NCBI GenBank assembly: GCA_017965665.1
Contig: JAGCPN010000007.1
Location: 1-64,000, forward strand
Source: Aeriscardovia sp.
Lineage (GTDB): Bacteria > Actinomycetota > Actinomycetes > Actinomycetales > Bifidobacteriaceae
DNA length: 64,000 nt
Direction: 5' to 3'
Part shown: piece after piece, positions 37,101 to 44,554 of the stretch
Layout: every line of letters begins with the position of its first letter
Numbering within the stretch: position 1 is the first letter of the stretch
Program-made: the position numbers and the translations under genes
The notes under the pieces: model-generated
Databases searched by the model: none
Told to the model about the DNA's origin: nothing
The model's input: the letters and a program-made list of their open reading frames with translations, nothing else

Positions 37101-37838
37101 AATATCTTCAAATTGACGCGAGTCCTCTATTTTTTTCTGATAAATCCCTTCGGCATTGCCTATCGCGTATCGTATTTCCCGCAAATGAGGCAGGAAAAGC
37201 AGAGGATAGGAAAGATTTTGAAGCTTGGAAGATATATCCTTAGTGGCCTGCTCGGGAGTTTTATCAGGACTGTCGAAAGGAAGCATGAAAAGGGTTTCAT
37301 CCGCCCTTCTGCCTGTAAAATCCTCTTCCAAAAGACCGGGTACAACAAGTCTTTCAATCCTAAACTTAAATTTGTTGTCATAAATGCGGGGATTTCTGGT
37401 ATATGTGTAAATAGACTTAATTCCTACCCCGTATTTTCCTATTTTATTTTGGTCATTTTCCTTAGTTGAAGCTCCCCAGGCGGTAATGGCATTGATATCG
37501 CCAAGAGGCTTTCCCTTTTCGTCCTCGTCGACATCGGTTACAGAAAAATGTCTGGATCCATTATGGGCAAATATTAGATATTTATTAGGCTCAAGAATAA
37601 ATCTTGCTTTCTCTGCCTTCGCGTCATCGGCATTTTGAAGTAACTCATAGATAAAGTGCGCGACATCGGAATATTTGTCAGCCATATCCCTGCTGGCGCC
37701 CCTCATAGAACGCTTTTCTATAACTCGTGCATTTTCTTTTCTGTCTTCAACAAGTTTTTCAAACAGTTTTAGCTCATCCTGGCTCATCATAAGGCTAATC
37801 TTAGGAGTTGTACGGTTCTCGTTGCAAGGTTCATGCAT
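34080..37838 (-). CDS. GHKL (sacsin/NO VEIN-like) ATPase fused to SF1 helicase, N-terminal part of a frameshifted gene
   Basis: Large cytoplasmic protein, visibly AT-richer than all flanking genes. A GHKL/HATPase domain lies at about residues 45-170: the N box is FIYELLQNADDA (about 67), FAHNGSRHFSVTDV replaces the DxGxG box, and GKYGVGIKSIYTYT is the glycine-rich lid (about 138). A long middle region follows. A Ser/Glu-rich low-complexity linker follows at about 950-1020. The helicase Walker A GPPGTGKTTYLAKEIL sits about 80 residues before the stop, with motif Ia LTPTNKAADVL. The frame then breaks at 34088-34100; one extra A in the AAAA run would join it to the helicase half, giving about 1,630 residues. 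The start is uncertain: ATG 37838 or ATG 37790; no good Shine-Dalgarno is seen. Function is unknown, defence likely by analogy. Confidence 0.8.
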   Translation of the reverse strand: MHEPCNENRTTPKISLMMSQDELKLFEKLVEDRKENARVIEKRSMRGASRDMADKYSDVAHFIYELLQNADDAKAEKARFILEPNKYLIFAHNGSRHFSVTDVDEDEKGKPLGDINAITAWGASTKENDQNKIGKYGVGIKSIYTYTRNPRIYDNKFKFRIERLVVPGLLEEDFTGRRADETLFMLPFDSPDKTPEQATKDISSKLQNLSYPLLFLPHLREIRYAIGNAEGIYQKKIEDSRQFEDITAELICCTNRFGDSENQNRLWLFTREDEEENKYSVGFFLEERDGKTCLCPVDMPAFCFFPTKEETDLHFIVQAPFLLTNSRESIKRYEPHNEKMIKLLADLAAESIVLLKQIGEDKENRLVDDHILSIIPYKKPYYSWSMWAPFYEDTKKIFETESVLPSRKGYTSKPHAYWAASSKMTDLFSNEQLEQLCGDPQAKWAFPSISRDTHGSLTQDERDIREFIDAVTHQHLSELDILDKITAPFIEAQSIEWLIDFYKWIDEDKDRRRKAKRLPIFLDQHGHAMSAFDEKGMEVLFLPSDVTTDDEYHYLAQSLWDKEELKNFFSSIGITTPSWGDYIYNKVIPLYKDTDANSNISIETSHKNFKLFFDYYCSHREEKFIDLLKECSFLTYCDPDGQWHRAKANELYLPTPELKEWFANSPSTHFVSEKKYVQIIGEQPNKDLLEDFLKDLGVKVDPQVSYCVRDPDTLEDANWKPSWSYNIWLEPQIDGLNKFIEGMPSCDLSELIDDNYYSNDEKDKIAKILQKNRSKAKLLWEEMKKLLEKATYYSFSGDWKIGTDSVFYGSKNRFPSGEHHWFYRRDQVELYASEVETQLRKLAWNYTKNEKFDPESVDDYDPSPKLLEIFAIKTPAKSPTEELMAELDQLPPKQKRKALAGALAMIENLKKQGEEGEEQVRENAEIANEDSPRDTLPSAESTENIAAPKGNEFSSPSSHKTTLLPSTVSTSSSSYSDENDEQEEDNSLDSDSIDKNIQKKQSEIESLNQLREKVTNASKLPKYSFGWFKALLSLEKEGLSSRKPEVSISFSKVEKDPDPASPRTIILRRPNRYIPQSIEDIPNIPLDLHMENGKTRSPEIEVVSVKGNTLRVKAKTEEQIKGIDFSKVTYATIDVKNPDFLLDTLTEQFANLDLPDDFNMQQNLCENIEFLVGPPGTGKTTYLAKEILRPLMEKEDSCKVLVLTPTNKAADVLVKKIMQVSGNDDSYNDWLARIGTTEDAEIEKAPFFEKRT

Positions 37839-37861
37839 ATTTTTGAAAGGTATAAAAGCAG

Positions 37862-39019
37862 ATGGCAAGATTTTCCAAAAGATCCGATACCGGCCGCTTG
37901 AATGTCATTTCGCAAGAAGAGCTCAAAATCGGCAAGATTGCCCAGCTAAACGATTCCAACCCCACTCATTTCGGGTTGGGGATTAAAAAATTCGGGGAGT
38001 ACGATCCGAATCCTAAGGGAGGTCCGGGGGCGAGGGAGGCTTTAGCAAAGTTTTTGTCCAACAGGAAGGACAGAATTTCCCCCCTCTTTCTTCCGCCTTC
38101 CCCTGAGCGGCTTTACCTTATCTCTTCCACCTCGCAGGGCTACAGCTGGCTTATGAAGCTCCTTTGCGATCCCGGAGACAAGATCGCCTACCCCTCCCCC
38201 GGCTACCCCCTGATCCCTTCCATAGCCAGGATAGAGGGGGTGCAGGCCGTGCCCTACTTCCTCCGCTTCGACGGGTCCTGGTACATAGACCTCCCCTCGG
38301 TAGAAGGGGCGCTTTCAGATCCGGATGTGAAGGCCCTGGTCCTGATCCACCCAAACAACCCCACGGGGAGCTACGTTTCCAAAGAGGAGTTTAAGGAAAT
38401 AAGCGGGATGTGCAGGGAAAAGGACGTCGCCCTGATATGCGACGAAGTCTTCTACGACTACGGCTTTGCCACCGGCCTTCCCGGAAGGATCTCGGGAACC
38501 GCCGAAGCCCTGACCTTCGCGCTCGACGGCTTTTCCAAGCTCCTCGCCTCCCCGCAGATAAAGACCGCGTGGATTGAAGTGTCGGGAGGGGAAGAGGAAG
38601 TGGCGGAGGCTGAAGCGCGGCTCGACTTTATAGCCGACAGCTTCCTTCCAAACTCGTGGTTCCAAAACGAATCCACTCCCGGGCTGCTTGAAATGGCTCC
38701 CAAAAAGACGGAGGAAGTGAGAAAGAGGGCCGAAGACAACCTGAAAGTGCTGAGGAAGGCTTTTTCCGGAAAAGATCTCGCCTCCTCCCTCATAGAGCCC
38801 CAGGGGGGCTGGAGCGCCCTGGTCAGGTTCGCCTCCACCATAGATGAAGACGCCCTGGTAACGGAGCTGATCAGGAAATACGCGCTTTCGGCCCAGCCCG
38901 GGTACTTCTTCGATATGCCCTTCAACTGCGTCGCCGTCTCGCTTCTGCCTTCTGTGGGCGTCAGCGAGTCTAGAATTAAAGTGCTAATCGAGGCTATCGA
39001 GGCTTTGAGCCGAGAGTGA
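37862..39019 (+). CDS. PLP-dependent class I/II aminotransferase
   Basis: 385-residue fold-type I enzyme. Characteristic features are PNPKGGPGAREALAKFL, ISSTSQGYSWLMKLLCDPGD near residue 85, HPNNPTGSYVSKEEF near 165, ICDEVFYDYGF near 193 and the PLP lysine in DGFSKLLASPQIKTAW at about residue 224. Substrate is not predictable; it resembles amino acid aminotransferases of the AspC/alanine branch. It starts only about 24 bases from the divergent ATPase-helicase gene, so both promoters must share or overlap this short AT-rich interval. GAAAGG lies upstream of the ATG at somewhat long spacing. It is followed by two nucleoside hydrolases, the first overlapping or abutting its stop. Confidence 0.9.
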   Translation: MARFSKRSDTGRLNVISQEELKIGKIAQLNDSNPTHFGLGIKKFGEYDPNPKGGPGAREALAKFLSNRKDRISPLFLPPSPERLYLISSTSQGYSWLMKLLCDPGDKIAYPSPGYPLIPSIARIEGVQAVPYFLRFDGSWYIDLPSVEGALSDPDVKALVLIHPNNPTGSYVSKEEFKEISGMCREKDVALICDEVFYDYGFATGLPGRISGTAEALTFALDGFSKLLASPQIKTAWIEVSGGEEEVAEAEARLDFIADSFLPNSWFQNESTPGLLEMAPKKTEEVRKRAEDNLKVLRKAFSGKDLASSLIEPQGGWSALVRFASTIDEDALVTELIRKYALSAQPGYFFDMPFNCVAVSLLPSVGVSESRIKVLIEAIEALSRE

Positions 39020-39030
39020 TTAGGGGTGAA

Positions 39031-39975
39031 ATGAAACACGTAATTTTGGATTGCGACCCGGGCCACGACGACGCGCTGGCGCTCTTCATGGCCATGGGCG
39101 ATCCCGATATAGACCTCATGGAGGTCACGACCGCCGGCGGGAACCAGAGCCTGGAGAAGGTGACGAAGAACGCCCTCTCCCTGATAGAGCTGGTAGGGGA
39201 AAAGGTGCCCGTATATTCGGGCTCCCTGACCCCGCTCGTGAAGGCTCCCAAGTGGGCAGGCTACATCCACGGGGAATCGGGCCTTGACGGGGTGAAGCTG
39301 GATTCGCCCAAGACCGAGGTGGCAGGAACGGACGCGGCAGCCGAGATAGTCAGGACGATAATGGATCATCCCGACAAGTACGTCACCCTGATTACGACCG
39401 CCCCCCTGACCAATATCGCCCTGGCCGCGCTCCTGGAGCCCAGGATCTGCAGCAGGGTAAAGGAAGTCATAATGATGCTGGGCGCCGTACACACGGGAAA
39501 CGTCACCCCCGTGGCCGAGTTCAACGCCTACACGGATCCCGAAGCCGCCAAGGTGGTCTTTGAAAGGGAGTGGCCCATAACGATGATCGGGCTCGACGTC
39601 ACCCACCAGGCCATCTGCACCAGGGATGTGCAGGCCAGGCTCGCCGCCGCCAACCCGGGGCTCGCGGAAGTGGTAAACGGACTTATGGATTACTTCAGAG
39701 AATCCTATAAGGACGAAGAGTGCTTCCCCGATCCCCCCACCCACGACCCGTGCGCCGTGGCCTACGCCCTGGACCCCTCAGTGGTCAGGACCGTGAAGGC
39801 GCCCGTGTACGTGGAGACGAAAGGCGAAGTCACTTGCGGGATGACCGTGGCGGATCTGAGGGCGCAGGCCCCCAAAGACTGCCGCACCCAGGTAGGCCTC
39901 TCCCTCGACACAGAAAAATTCTGGAATATGGTGGCAAAAGACCTTGCCAATCTGAAAGTAGGAGGCAGGAAATGA
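39031..39975 (+). CDS. Inosine-uridine-preferring nucleoside hydrolase, copy 1
   Basis: Hydrolyses ribonucleosides to base and ribose for salvage. The N-terminal aspartate cluster is DCDPGHDDALALF. The NPEVD-like region is GDPDIDLMEVTTAGGN, and the C-terminal part keeps HDPCAVAYALDPS with the calcium-binding Asp. About 314 residues is the normal size. ATG 39031 is preferred because AGGGG precedes it; a GTG at 39016 overlapping the aminotransferase stop is the alternative. The second nucleoside hydrolase starts at an ATGA overlap with its stop. Confidence 0.92.
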   Translation: MKHVILDCDPGHDDALALFMAMGDPDIDLMEVTTAGGNQSLEKVTKNALSLIELVGEKVPVYSGSLTPLVKAPKWAGYIHGESGLDGVKLDSPKTEVAGTDAAAEIVRTIMDHPDKYVTLITTAPLTNIALAALLEPRICSRVKEVIMMLGAVHTGNVTPVAEFNAYTDPEAAKVVFEREWPITMIGLDVTHQAICTRDVQARLAAANPGLAEVVNGLMDYFRESYKDEECFPDPPTHDPCAVAYALDPSVVRTVKAPVYVETKGEVTCGMTVADLRAQAPKDCRTQVGLSLDTEKFWNMVAKDLANLKVGGRK

Positions 39976-40913
39976 AAAAGCTGATACTGGATCTGGACAC
40001 CGGCATTGACGACACTTTGGCCATGTCTCTGGCCATGGCGAGCCCGGAAGTGGATCTGATAGGCATTATCGGGACTTACGGGAACGTGTACATGGACCAG
40101 GGCCTCAGAAACGACCTGGCCATAACCGATCTTTTCGGCAAGAAGATCAAAGTCTACCGCGGGCTGGACCACGCCCTGAAGAAGGACTCTTTTGAAGTGA
40201 TGGAAATTTCCTCCTTCATCCACGGCAAAAACGGGATAGGCGAGTGCCAGATAGAAGAGTCGGAAAGGATCCCCGAAGAAGAGGACGGCATAGACTTCCT
40301 CATCAGGGCCGCACACGAGTACAAGGAAGATCTGATCTACGTCCCCACCGGCCCCCTCACCAACCTCGCCGCCGCCCTGCAGAAAGACCCCTCCATAAGC
40401 TCCCTCATAGGCAGGGTGGTCTTTATGGGAGGGGCGCTCACCGTCCCGGGGAACGTCTCGGACTGGAGCGAAGCCAATATCAACCAGGACCCCGACGCGG
40501 CGGACTACGTCGTAAAGCACATAGACTGCACCATGGTGGGCCTTGACGTCACCCTGCAGACCCTCCTGACTACAAAAGAGACGGCCAAGTGGAGGGAGCT
40601 GGGCACGCCCCGCGGAAGGTTCCTGGCGGATGTCACCGACTACTACATCAAGGCCTACGAAGTCACTTCCCCCGGCCTCGGGGGCTGCGGCCTGCACGAT
40701 CCCCTGGCTGTAGGCGTGGCGATATGCCCCGACCTCGTAGATTGCCTGCCTATAAACCTGATGGTTGAAACCGAGCCGCCGCTTCGCGGAAGGACCATAG
40801 GAGACGTCTCCAGGCTCTCTGACCCCGTCAAAAAGAACCGGGTCAGCGTCAGGGTGAAAAAGGAGCAGTTCCTGGATATGCTCGTCTCCAGGCTCTCCGG
40901 CCTGGCCGCCTGA
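39972..40913 (+). CDS. Inosine-uridine-preferring nucleoside hydrolase, copy 2
   Basis: 313-residue paralogue of the preceding gene, starting at the ATGA overlap. The catalytic/calcium motif is DLDTGIDDTLAMSLA. Downstream motifs are YVPTGPLTNLAAAL, VFMGGALTVPGN and GGCGLHDPLAVGVAI. The two copies are clearly diverged, so they probably differ in base or sugar preference. Only the ATG at 39972 gives a homologous N-terminus; the frame extends upstream but that part lies inside copy 1. The stop abuts the convergent acyl-CoA synthetase stop with no spacer, so no classical terminator fits between them. Confidence 0.92.
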   Translation: MKKLILDLDTGIDDTLAMSLAMASPEVDLIGIIGTYGNVYMDQGLRNDLAITDLFGKKIKVYRGLDHALKKDSFEVMEISSFIHGKNGIGECQIEESERIPEEEDGIDFLIRAAHEYKEDLIYVPTGPLTNLAAALQKDPSISSLIGRVVFMGGALTVPGNVSDWSEANINQDPDAADYVVKHIDCTMVGLDVTLQTLLTTKETAKWRELGTPRGRFLADVTDYYIKAYEVTSPGLGGCGLHDPLAVGVAICPDLVDCLPINLMVETEPPLRGRTIGDVSRLSDPVKKNRVSVRVKKEQFLDMLVSRLSGLAA

Positions 40914-42746
40914 TTAATTCTGCTTTTTAGGCGCGGGGGCCCTGTAGATGGACTCTATTACGTCCTTGTAGTGGGCCTCCACCTGTTTGCGCCTGACTTT
41001 CAAAGACACCGTCAGCATCCCGTTTTCAGGGGTGAACTCTCCGGGGAGGATCACGAACTTCCTGATGGATTCTGCCCTCGATACGGTCTTGTTTGCCGCA
41101 TCCACCGCGCTCTGGACTTCGCTTCTGACTACGGGGTTCTCGCTGGCTTCTTTCAGGTCCTTGCAGGGCTGGAGCCCCTTGGACTGGAGCCACTGATTCA
41201 CATCCTCCAGATCCAGCGTCACCAGCGCCGACACGAACCTCCTGTTGTTGCCGATGACCAGGCACTGCGCCACTACCGGGCAGCATTCCACCCTCGCCTG
41301 CAGGGGTGCGGGGGCCACGTTTATGCCTCCGGCCGTAATTATCAGCTCTTTCTTTCTGTCGGTGACAGAGAGCCTCCCCGCCTCGTCTATGTCGCCCACG
41401 TCTCCGGTGTGGAACCACCCGTCTATGAGGGACTGTTCGGTGGCTTCCTCCATGTTGTGGTACCTTTTCATGACGCTGCGGCTCTTTATGCAGATTTCCC
41501 CGTCTTCGGCGATGCCCACAGTCATTCCGCAAAGAGGCGCCCCCACGGTGCCGATCCTCCTGTTTGTGGGGGTTTCCACCGTGACGGGCCCGCAGGTCTC
41601 GGTCATCCCGTACCCGTTCAGGAGGGGCATGCCGATTCCTGCAAAGAAATGCGCGAGGGAGGGATCTATCGGGGCGCCCCCTGTGATGCAGAAGTCGGCA
41701 TTGGGTCCGAAGACTTCGAGAATCTTGGAGTAGACGAGCTTTTTATAGAGCGAATAGCGCATCTTGTCTGCAAAGCCCAGAGATCTCCCCTCCTGCTCCC
41801 TCTCGCTCCACAACCGCGCCAGACGGGCGGCCCTGGCGAAAACGTGCCCGGCGTACCCTGTGCCCGCCTTCTGGCTGGCGGCGTTGTAGACTTTTTCAAA
41901 GATCCTGGGGACCGCCAGAAGGAGGGTGGGCTTGAAGGACTGGAAGTCCTGGATGATGGTCGTAAAGTCGGATGTCAGCCCCATCTGCAGCGTCCCCGCA
42001 AAGGCCAGCATCTCCATGTACCTGGCGAACACGTGGCTTAAGGGCAAAAACATCAGGATGCGCCTGTCGGGAATATTGCAGGCGCGGGGGATGTACTGAG
42101 TGCCTGAGAGGGCCGCAAAGACGAAGTTGGAGTGGGTCAGTTCGGCGCCCTTCGGGGTGCCGGTGGAGCCGGACGTGTAGACGATGGTCGCCACGTCATC
42201 CCCCTTGACTTTCCCTGCGGCCTCTTCAAATTCCTCGTCCGTTACGTTTTTACCGAAGGCCTCTATCGCGGCCAGGGCCCCCTCCCCTATCGTAAAGGCC
42301 TCTTTAAGGGAGGGAATGTCGCCCTTGACGCTCTCTATCTTGGATCTCAGGTCTATGTTTTCCGCAAAGGCGTAAGATACTGAAGAATCATTGAAAATCT
42401 GCTTTACCTGGGCGGCCGAGTTGGTCTCATAGACGGGGACTACCACAGCTCCTATCGCGAGCAACGATGCGTCGAGAGCCACCCACTCCCAGCTGGTGTG
42501 GGAAAAGATCGCCACCGCATCCCCTTTTTGGATGCCTTTTCCGAGGAACCCTTTGGCGAGCCTGACTACCAGATCCCTGAATTGTACACCGTTAAAGCCA
42601 ATCCATTTGCCTCCCTCTTTGTAACACATGAGGGGGGTGTCCGGCAGGCGCTCTGCCCTGCCCTTTACAAGTTCGAAAATGCTTTTGTCGCTGTCGATTG
42701 GCTGAGGCAGAGGCGTGGTATACTGCTTGACGATTTGCTGATCCAT
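40914..42746 (-). CDS. fadD: Long-chain fatty-acid-CoA ligase (AMP-forming)
   Basis: 610-residue adenylate-forming enzyme activating fatty acids. The P-loop-like A3 motif is IVYTSGSTGTPKGAELTH at about residue 190. A5 is NGYGMTETCGPVT at about 372 and A7 is WFHTGDVGDI near 443. The C-terminal region is shortened and carries the lysine-bearing part weakly. The length and the N-terminal block (FELVKGRAERLPDTPLMCYKEGGKWIGF) match the actinobacterial long-chain acyl-CoA synthetase branch (FadD15-like). It is monocistronic here, convergent with the nucleoside hydrolases and divergent from the lipoprotein gene, with an AT-rich 115-base promoter region. Confidence 0.92.
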   Translation of the reverse strand: MDQQIVKQYTTPLPQPIDSDKSIFELVKGRAERLPDTPLMCYKEGGKWIGFNGVQFRDLVVRLAKGFLGKGIQKGDAVAIFSHTSWEWVALDASLLAIGAVVVPVYETNSAAQVKQIFNDSSVSYAFAENIDLRSKIESVKGDIPSLKEAFTIGEGALAAIEAFGKNVTDEEFEEAAGKVKGDDVATIVYTSGSTGTPKGAELTHSNFVFAALSGTQYIPRACNIPDRRILMFLPLSHVFARYMEMLAFAGTLQMGLTSDFTTIIQDFQSFKPTLLLAVPRIFEKVYNAASQKAGTGYAGHVFARAARLARLWSEREQEGRSLGFADKMRYSLYKKLVYSKILEVFGPNADFCITGGAPIDPSLAHFFAGIGMPLLNGYGMTETCGPVTVETPTNRRIGTVGAPLCGMTVGIAEDGEICIKSRSVMKRYHNMEEATEQSLIDGWFHTGDVGDIDEAGRLSVTDRKKELIITAGGINVAPAPLQARVECCPVVAQCLVIGNNRRFVSALVTLDLEDVNQWLQSKGLQPCKDLKEASENPVVRSEVQSAVDAANKTVSRAESIRKFVILPGEFTPENGMLTVSLKVRRKQVEAHYKDVIESIYRAPAPKKQN

Positions 42747-42861
42747 AGATTCTATAGTAGTAGAAACTTAAAGATACAGGAAATTTTAATAATTACAGAG
42801 GAGAATTTATCCTGAAGTAAATTCCGATGGATTTTCTCAAAGTTTTTGCTAATTTGGAGAA

Positions 42862-43713
42862 ATGCTGACGAAGAAAAAATCCACCGCCAGGGCGCTTTGG
42901 GCGGCCGCCTCTTGCGTTTTAATCCTCCTCTCCCTGTCAGCCTGTGGAAATTCGCGTCCGCAGGCGGCATCTTCCTCCAGCCAGTCTTCCACTGCTTCCA
43001 ATGTTTCCGCCGCACCGGGGACGATGTCCAGCGCGTTTCGGAAGGGCGGGATTTGGTTTCTCTCCGCAGCCCCTTCCCCTTCCGCCTCCATAAGCCAGGC
43101 CTTCTACTTTGAAGGCGGGAAAGTGACGGTGTTCCAGTACCTCTACGGAAGCGGGGTAAACTTTTCCGACATCTCCGGAACCCTTTCCCAGGAAGAATCC
43201 GAACTTTACCAGTGGGACTCCAAGGGCTGGAGCTCCCTTTTTCCCGAGACGCCTTATAAAAAGCCCGAGCCCACTTCCTACTCTTTAGAGCTCCTGACAA
43301 ATGAAGACAAGAAGGCCGGGGCGGTGGAAATTTTGGAAGACCGGTCCGTAATCGACCCGGTGGACGGGGAGGCCTCCCTCGTCTCTGCCGGACAGAACGA
43401 AGGCGCCGTCCCCCAGGGCGACTTTCTCTACCTTCCCCTAACTACCCTTACTCTGGTAAATGCCGCAAGCGGAATGGGGAAGGTGGCGCCGCTGACCGGG
43501 CGCTACAGGGGGTACCTGAACTGGAACGCGCTCGTTGAAAACGTGGCCCAGAACGTGATGCTCTCTTCCCCCTCGATAGACCTGGGCAAAGAATGGATGA
43601 CGACCCTCTCCTCTTCCGACTTTTCCCTGGACGGACCTAAAACTTCGGGGGTCGAGGTGCACGGGCAGCTCTCCATCAGCCAGAGCCTGGCCAAAAACGA
43701 CAGGATGGCCTAA
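42862..43713 (+). CDS. Hypothetical lipoprotein
   Basis: 283 residues with a lipoprotein signal peptide: basic MLTKKKSTAR, a hydrophobic core, and lipobox LSAC with the modified Cys at about residue 28. A Ser/Ala-rich linker (SSSSQSSTASNVSAAPG) follows. The mature domain has WYFE-like beta content (QAFYFEGGKVTVFQYLYGS, NFSDISGTLSQEESELYQW) but no family I recognise. It is expected on the outer face of the membrane. Its stop overlaps the stop of the convergent DUF59 gene by three or four bases. It may belong to a bifidobacterial lipoprotein family with a solely structural or nutrient-binding role. Confidence 0.82.
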   Translation: MLTKKKSTARALWAAASCVLILLSLSACGNSRPQAASSSSQSSTASNVSAAPGTMSSAFRKGGIWFLSAAPSPSASISQAFYFEGGKVTVFQYLYGSGVNFSDISGTLSQEESELYQWDSKGWSSLFPETPYKKPEPTSYSLELLTNEDKKAGAVEILEDRSVIDPVDGEASLVSAGQNEGAVPQGDFLYLPLTTLTLVNAASGMGKVAPLTGRYRGYLNWNALVENVAQNVMLSSPSIDLGKEWMTTLSSSDFSLDGPKTSGVEVHGQLSISQSLAKNDRMA

Positions 43714-44099
43714 ATTCCCGCCCCGAGGGCCCGGAGCTGCTCCACCCCTTCAGGGGAGATATTTTCCACGCTCCAGAGGGGATTGAAGGTCCAGTCCACT
43801 TTGAACTGGGAGACCGTTCCGTAGAGGGCGTGCGAGATTTCGGTCTCTATGGAGTCTGTAAGGGGGCACAGGGGGGTGGTCAGGGTCATAGTCAAAATCG
43901 CCCTGCCCAGCTCGTCTATTTCCACCTTGTACACGAGCCCCAGGCTCACCAGGTCTATCCCGATTTCCGGGTCTATGATTTCCCCGATTTTGTCCAGCAC
44001 TTTTTTTGCCAGCTCCGTTTTTTCTTCGTCAGGGGCCGACAGCTCCGTCTTGGTGGGGTTTTTTCCCGCATTCTTGAATGAAGAAGGAGCCGAAGTCAT
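43710..44099 (-). CDS. sufT: SUF-associated DUF59 / MIP18-family Fe-S assembly protein (SufT-like)
   Basis: 129 residues from ATG 44099, which overlaps the sufU stop as ATGA. The DUF59 fold is clear: VLDKIGEIIDPEIGIDLVSLGLVYKVEI, then LTMTLTTPLCPLTDSIETEI with the functional Cys in the TxPxCP pattern. The first 30 residues are an unstructured Lys/Thr-rich stretch. Such proteins assist Fe-S cluster maturation and are usually the last gene of Gram-positive suf operons, as here. It converges with, and slightly overlaps, the lipoprotein gene. Confidence 0.93.
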   Translation of the reverse strand: MTSAPSSFKNAGKNPTKTELSAPDEEKTELAKKVLDKIGEIIDPEIGIDLVSLGLVYKVEIDELGRAILTMTLTTPLCPLTDSIETEISHALYGTVSQFKVDWTFNPLWSVENISPEGVEQLRALGAGI

Positions 44100-44554
44100 T
44101 TTCCTTCCCCTTCCAGCGCCTCTTTCAAAGTCGTCCACCCAAGCAGGGCGCACTTTATCCTCATGGGAAACCTGGCCACGCCGATGAAGGCCGAAGCGTC
44201 CTTCAGGCTTTCAGGGGCCTCGCCTTCCCCCCGGCTGTCCATGAGCTTTAAAAAGTCTTTGTAAAGGGAAAGGGCCTCTTTCCGGCTCTTTCCCTGCATA
44301 AGGTCCGTCATTATGGAGAGGGAGGCCGTGCATATGGCGCATCCTTCGCCCTTCCAGGCGATTTTCCTTATGCTTTCCCCTTCCGTCTCCACCTTCATTT
44401 CCACTTCGTCCCCGCAGGAGGGGTTGAAGCCGGAGGCGTAAGCGCAGTGGGAAGAGGAGGCCGCCTTTCCCCCTTCCAAGTCCTCTTTTCTCCCGTGGGC
44501 CTCCTTTGCGGCCTCCAAGATGACTTCCTGGTAGAGGTTTGAAAGATCTTCCAT
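44096..44554 (-). CDS. sufU: Fe-S cluster assembly / sulfur acceptor SufU
   Basis: IscU-like zinc protein that accepts sulfur from SufS. It has YQEVILEAAKEAHGRKEDLEG at the N-terminus, the first Cys ligand in GFNPSCGDEVEM, the second in GEGCAICTASLSIMTDLM, and a C-terminal third Cys region (RIKCALLGW). The 152-residue length is standard for SufU with its characteristic insertion. It starts directly after the sufS stop and overlaps the DUF59 gene by four bases. It lies in its usual place next to sufS. Confidence 0.95.
   Translation of the reverse strand: MEDLSNLYQEVILEAAKEAHGRKEDLEGGKAASSSHCAYASGFNPSCGDEVEMKVETEGESIRKIAWKGEGCAICTASLSIMTDLMQGKSRKEALSLYKDFLKLMDSRGEGEAPESLKDASAFIGVARFPMRIKCALLGWTTLKEALEGEGK

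Noticed and set aside
31862-37870. CRISPR-Cas or restriction-modification locus
   Set aside because: No repeats, no methyltransferase and no nuclease domain could be recognised around the helicase.
39720-39971. Extended start for the second nucleoside hydrolase
   Set aside because: This part overlaps the coding 3' end of the first hydrolase in another frame and is Arg/Pro-rich; the family N-terminus begins exactly at ATG 39972.
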